The notes beneath the pieces are model-generated. The model did not search any database, was not told the DNA's origin, and was given only the letters and a program-made list of their open reading frames with translations. Both the position numbers and the translations under genes were made by a program. Below are positions 62,957 through 64,000 of a DNA stretch of 64,000 bases, piece by piece; the stretch's first letter is position 1, and each line of letters begins with the position of its first letter. Source of the DNA: Salinibacterium sp. M195 (GTDB taxonomy: Bacteria; Actinomycetota; Actinomycetes; Actinomycetales; Microbacteriaceae); contig NZ_CP040814.1 in the NCBI RefSeq assembly GCF_019443965.1, positions 1,488,001-1,552,000 of the forward strand. Direction: 5' to 3'.

Positions 62957-64000
62957 TGGCAGATCTGAACGACCTCACCCGCATCTCGGCATCCGACTTG
63001 GCTAGCAAGCTGAGCTCGGGCGAAGTGTCTTCGGTCGAAGCGACTCAGGCGCACCTCGACCGCATCGCCGCGGTCGACGGCAAGGTCAATGCGTTTCTTC
63101 ATGTATCGACGGATGCTCTCGCTAATGCCAAGCGCATTGATGAACGCCGCGCGGCGGGGGAGTCGCTCGGCGAGCTCGCCGGCGTGCCTGTCGCGGTCAA
63201 AGATGTGCTGTGCACGATCGATATGCCCACGACCGCAGGGTCGAAAATTCTTGAAGGCTGGGTTCCGCCGTACGACGCGACCACCGTGGCGAAGCTGCGC
63301 ACGGCTGGATTGATCCCGCTCGGTAAGACCAACATGGACGAGTTCGCCATGGGGTCATCGACCGAACACTCCGCGTACGGACCGACGAAGAACCCGTGGG
63401 ATCTCGACCGAATTCCTGGTGGGTCCGGTGGTGGCTCGGCCGCTGCAGTTTCCGCGTTCGAAGCGCCTCTTGCTCTCGGGTCAGACACCGGTGGCTCGAT
63501 CCGCCAGCCAGCTTCTCTCACGGGTTCCGTTGGGGTGAAGCCCACCTATGGTGGAGTCTCTCGCTACGGGGCGATCGCTCTGGCGTCGTCGCTCGACCAG
63601 GTTGGGCCCGTCTCGCGCACCGTTTTGGACTCGGCTCTGCTTCACGATGTCATCGGCGGCCACGATCCCCGCGATTCAACCTCGCTCAACGAGCAGTGGC
63701 CGTCGTTTGCCGCCGCAGCTCGCGCCGGTGCCGCAGCCGAAAGCCTCAAGGGGCTTCGGGTTGGTGTCATCAAGCAGCTCGACAGCCCTGGCTTCCAGGC
63801 TGGTGTTTCGCAGCGTTTTCACGAAGCGCTGCAGCTGCTCACCGATTTCGGCGCCGAGATCGTTGAAGTGGATGCTCCGCACTTCGAATATGCCGTCGAG
63901 GCGTACTACCTCATCCTTCCCGCCGAAGCGTCGAGCAACCTCGCGAAGTTCGACTCTGTACGTTTCGGCCTGCGCGTGACGCCAGAGGGTGGCGGCACGG
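62956..64000 (+). CDS. gatA: Glutamyl-tRNA(Gln) amidotransferase subunit A (partial)
   Basis: Open to the window edge; 348 residues are present of about 510. The amidase-signature triad is seen: Lys in [10 protein letters not shown], cis-Ser in [10 protein letters not shown], and nucleophile Ser in [13 protein letters not shown]. It generates ammonia from glutamine for tRNA-bound Glu. It starts [19 protein letters not shown] at ATG 62956, overlapping the gatC stop. gatB should follow beyond the window. Confidence 0.96.
   Translation, partial: MADLNDLTRISASDLASKLSSGEVSSVEATQAHLDRIAAVDGKVNAFLHVSTDALANAKRIDERRAAGESLGELAGVPVAVKDVLCTIDMPTTAGSKILEGWVPPYDATTVAKLRTAGLIPLGKTNMDEFAMGSSTEHSAYGPTKNPWDLDRIPGGSGGGSAAAVSAFEAPLALGSDTGGSIRQPASLTGSVGVKPTYGGVSRYGAIALASSLDQVGPVSRTVLDSALLHDVIGGHDPRDSTSLNEQWPSFAAAARAGAAAESLKGLRVGVIKQLDSPGFQAGVSQRFHEALQLLTDFGAEIVEVDAPHFEYAVEAYYLILPAEASSNLAKFDSVRFGLRVTPEGGGT

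Overview
The window is a stretch of chromosome from a high-GC Gram-positive actinobacterium. Gene order and protein style best fit the Microbacteriaceae. The evidence is the run rpmF-rnc-mutM-smc-ftsY-ffh-rpsP-KH-rimM-trmD-rplS-lepB-rnhB, a DUF2469 protein, F420-type luciferase-like oxidoreductases, DivIVA-type polar proteins, an actinobacterial DUF1023 hydrolase, an extended-length NAD ligase, many GTG/TTG starts and promoters placed for leaderless mRNAs. The family assignment is inference. I see no rRNA, tRNA, CRISPR array, insertion sequence, integrase of mobile type or prophage gene. Nearly all of the window is ordinary vertically inherited core genome.

Layout. 0.2-2.7 kb: DUF177 protein, L32, RNase III and Fpg glycosylase in one tight operon. 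3.0-5.9 kb: a large secreted polygalacturonase-like beta-helix protein with an LPXTG-like wall anchor, the most accessory-looking gene. 6.0-8.1 kb (minus): double-GNAT acetyltransferase and a cysteine-synthase-like PLP enzyme. 8.3-23.3 kb: SMC, the two SRP GTPases, S16, KH protein, RimM, TrmD, L19, signal peptidase and RNase HII, interspersed with minus-strand genes (phosphatase, gamma carbonic anhydrase, luciferase-like protein, methionine aminopeptidase). 23.3-28 kb: large FAD/Fe-S oxidoreductase, LysE exporter, GNAT, lipoprotein. 28.1-31.4 kb: yraN-comM-dprA. 31.4-37 kb: Na+/proline symporter, cyclic-nucleotide-type phosphodiesterase, nitroreductase, SDR, XerC. 37.1-40.6 kb: MarR/MMPL divergon and an M23 peptidase. 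40.7-45.2 kb: rpsB-tsf, pyrH-frr-cdsA. 45.2-54 kb: cell-envelope and polarity-type genes: double DivIVA-motif protein, lysozyme-like secreted protein, AI-2E permease, a 780-residue DivIVA/coiled-coil protein, a two-TM protein with an internal lipobox, and a thioredoxin-fold/TPR protein. 54-64 kb: YbaK deacylase, cysteine desulfurase, ArsR-type regulator, MnmA, LigA, DUF1023 hydrolase, beta-lactamase-fold protein, GatC and the first part of GatA.

How genes cooperate: S16, L19, L32, S2, EF-Ts, RRF, RimM, TrmD, MnmA, GatCA and YbaK cover ribosome assembly, tRNA modification and charging. Ffh, FtsY and LepB form the secretion route. Cysteine desulfurase plausibly supplies sulfur to MnmA two genes away. 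ComM and DprA handle incoming DNA. SMC, XerC, LigA, Fpg, RNase III and RNase HII act on chromosome and RNA maintenance.

Main points of interest: (1) the coiled-coil protein at 48693-51035 contains 39 consecutive 11-residue (hendecad) repeats without a break; (2) at least fourteen genes have a TAnnnT- or CACAAT-like -10 box placed exactly six bases before the start codon, pointing to widespread leaderless transcription; (3) a nine-codon leaderless-type upstream ORF overlaps the pyrH start; (4) structured leaders precede rpsB, rplS and rpsP; (5) several clean palindromic operator candidates lie upstream of putP, the MarR/MMPL pair, the ArsR-type gene and the DUF1023 hydrolase.
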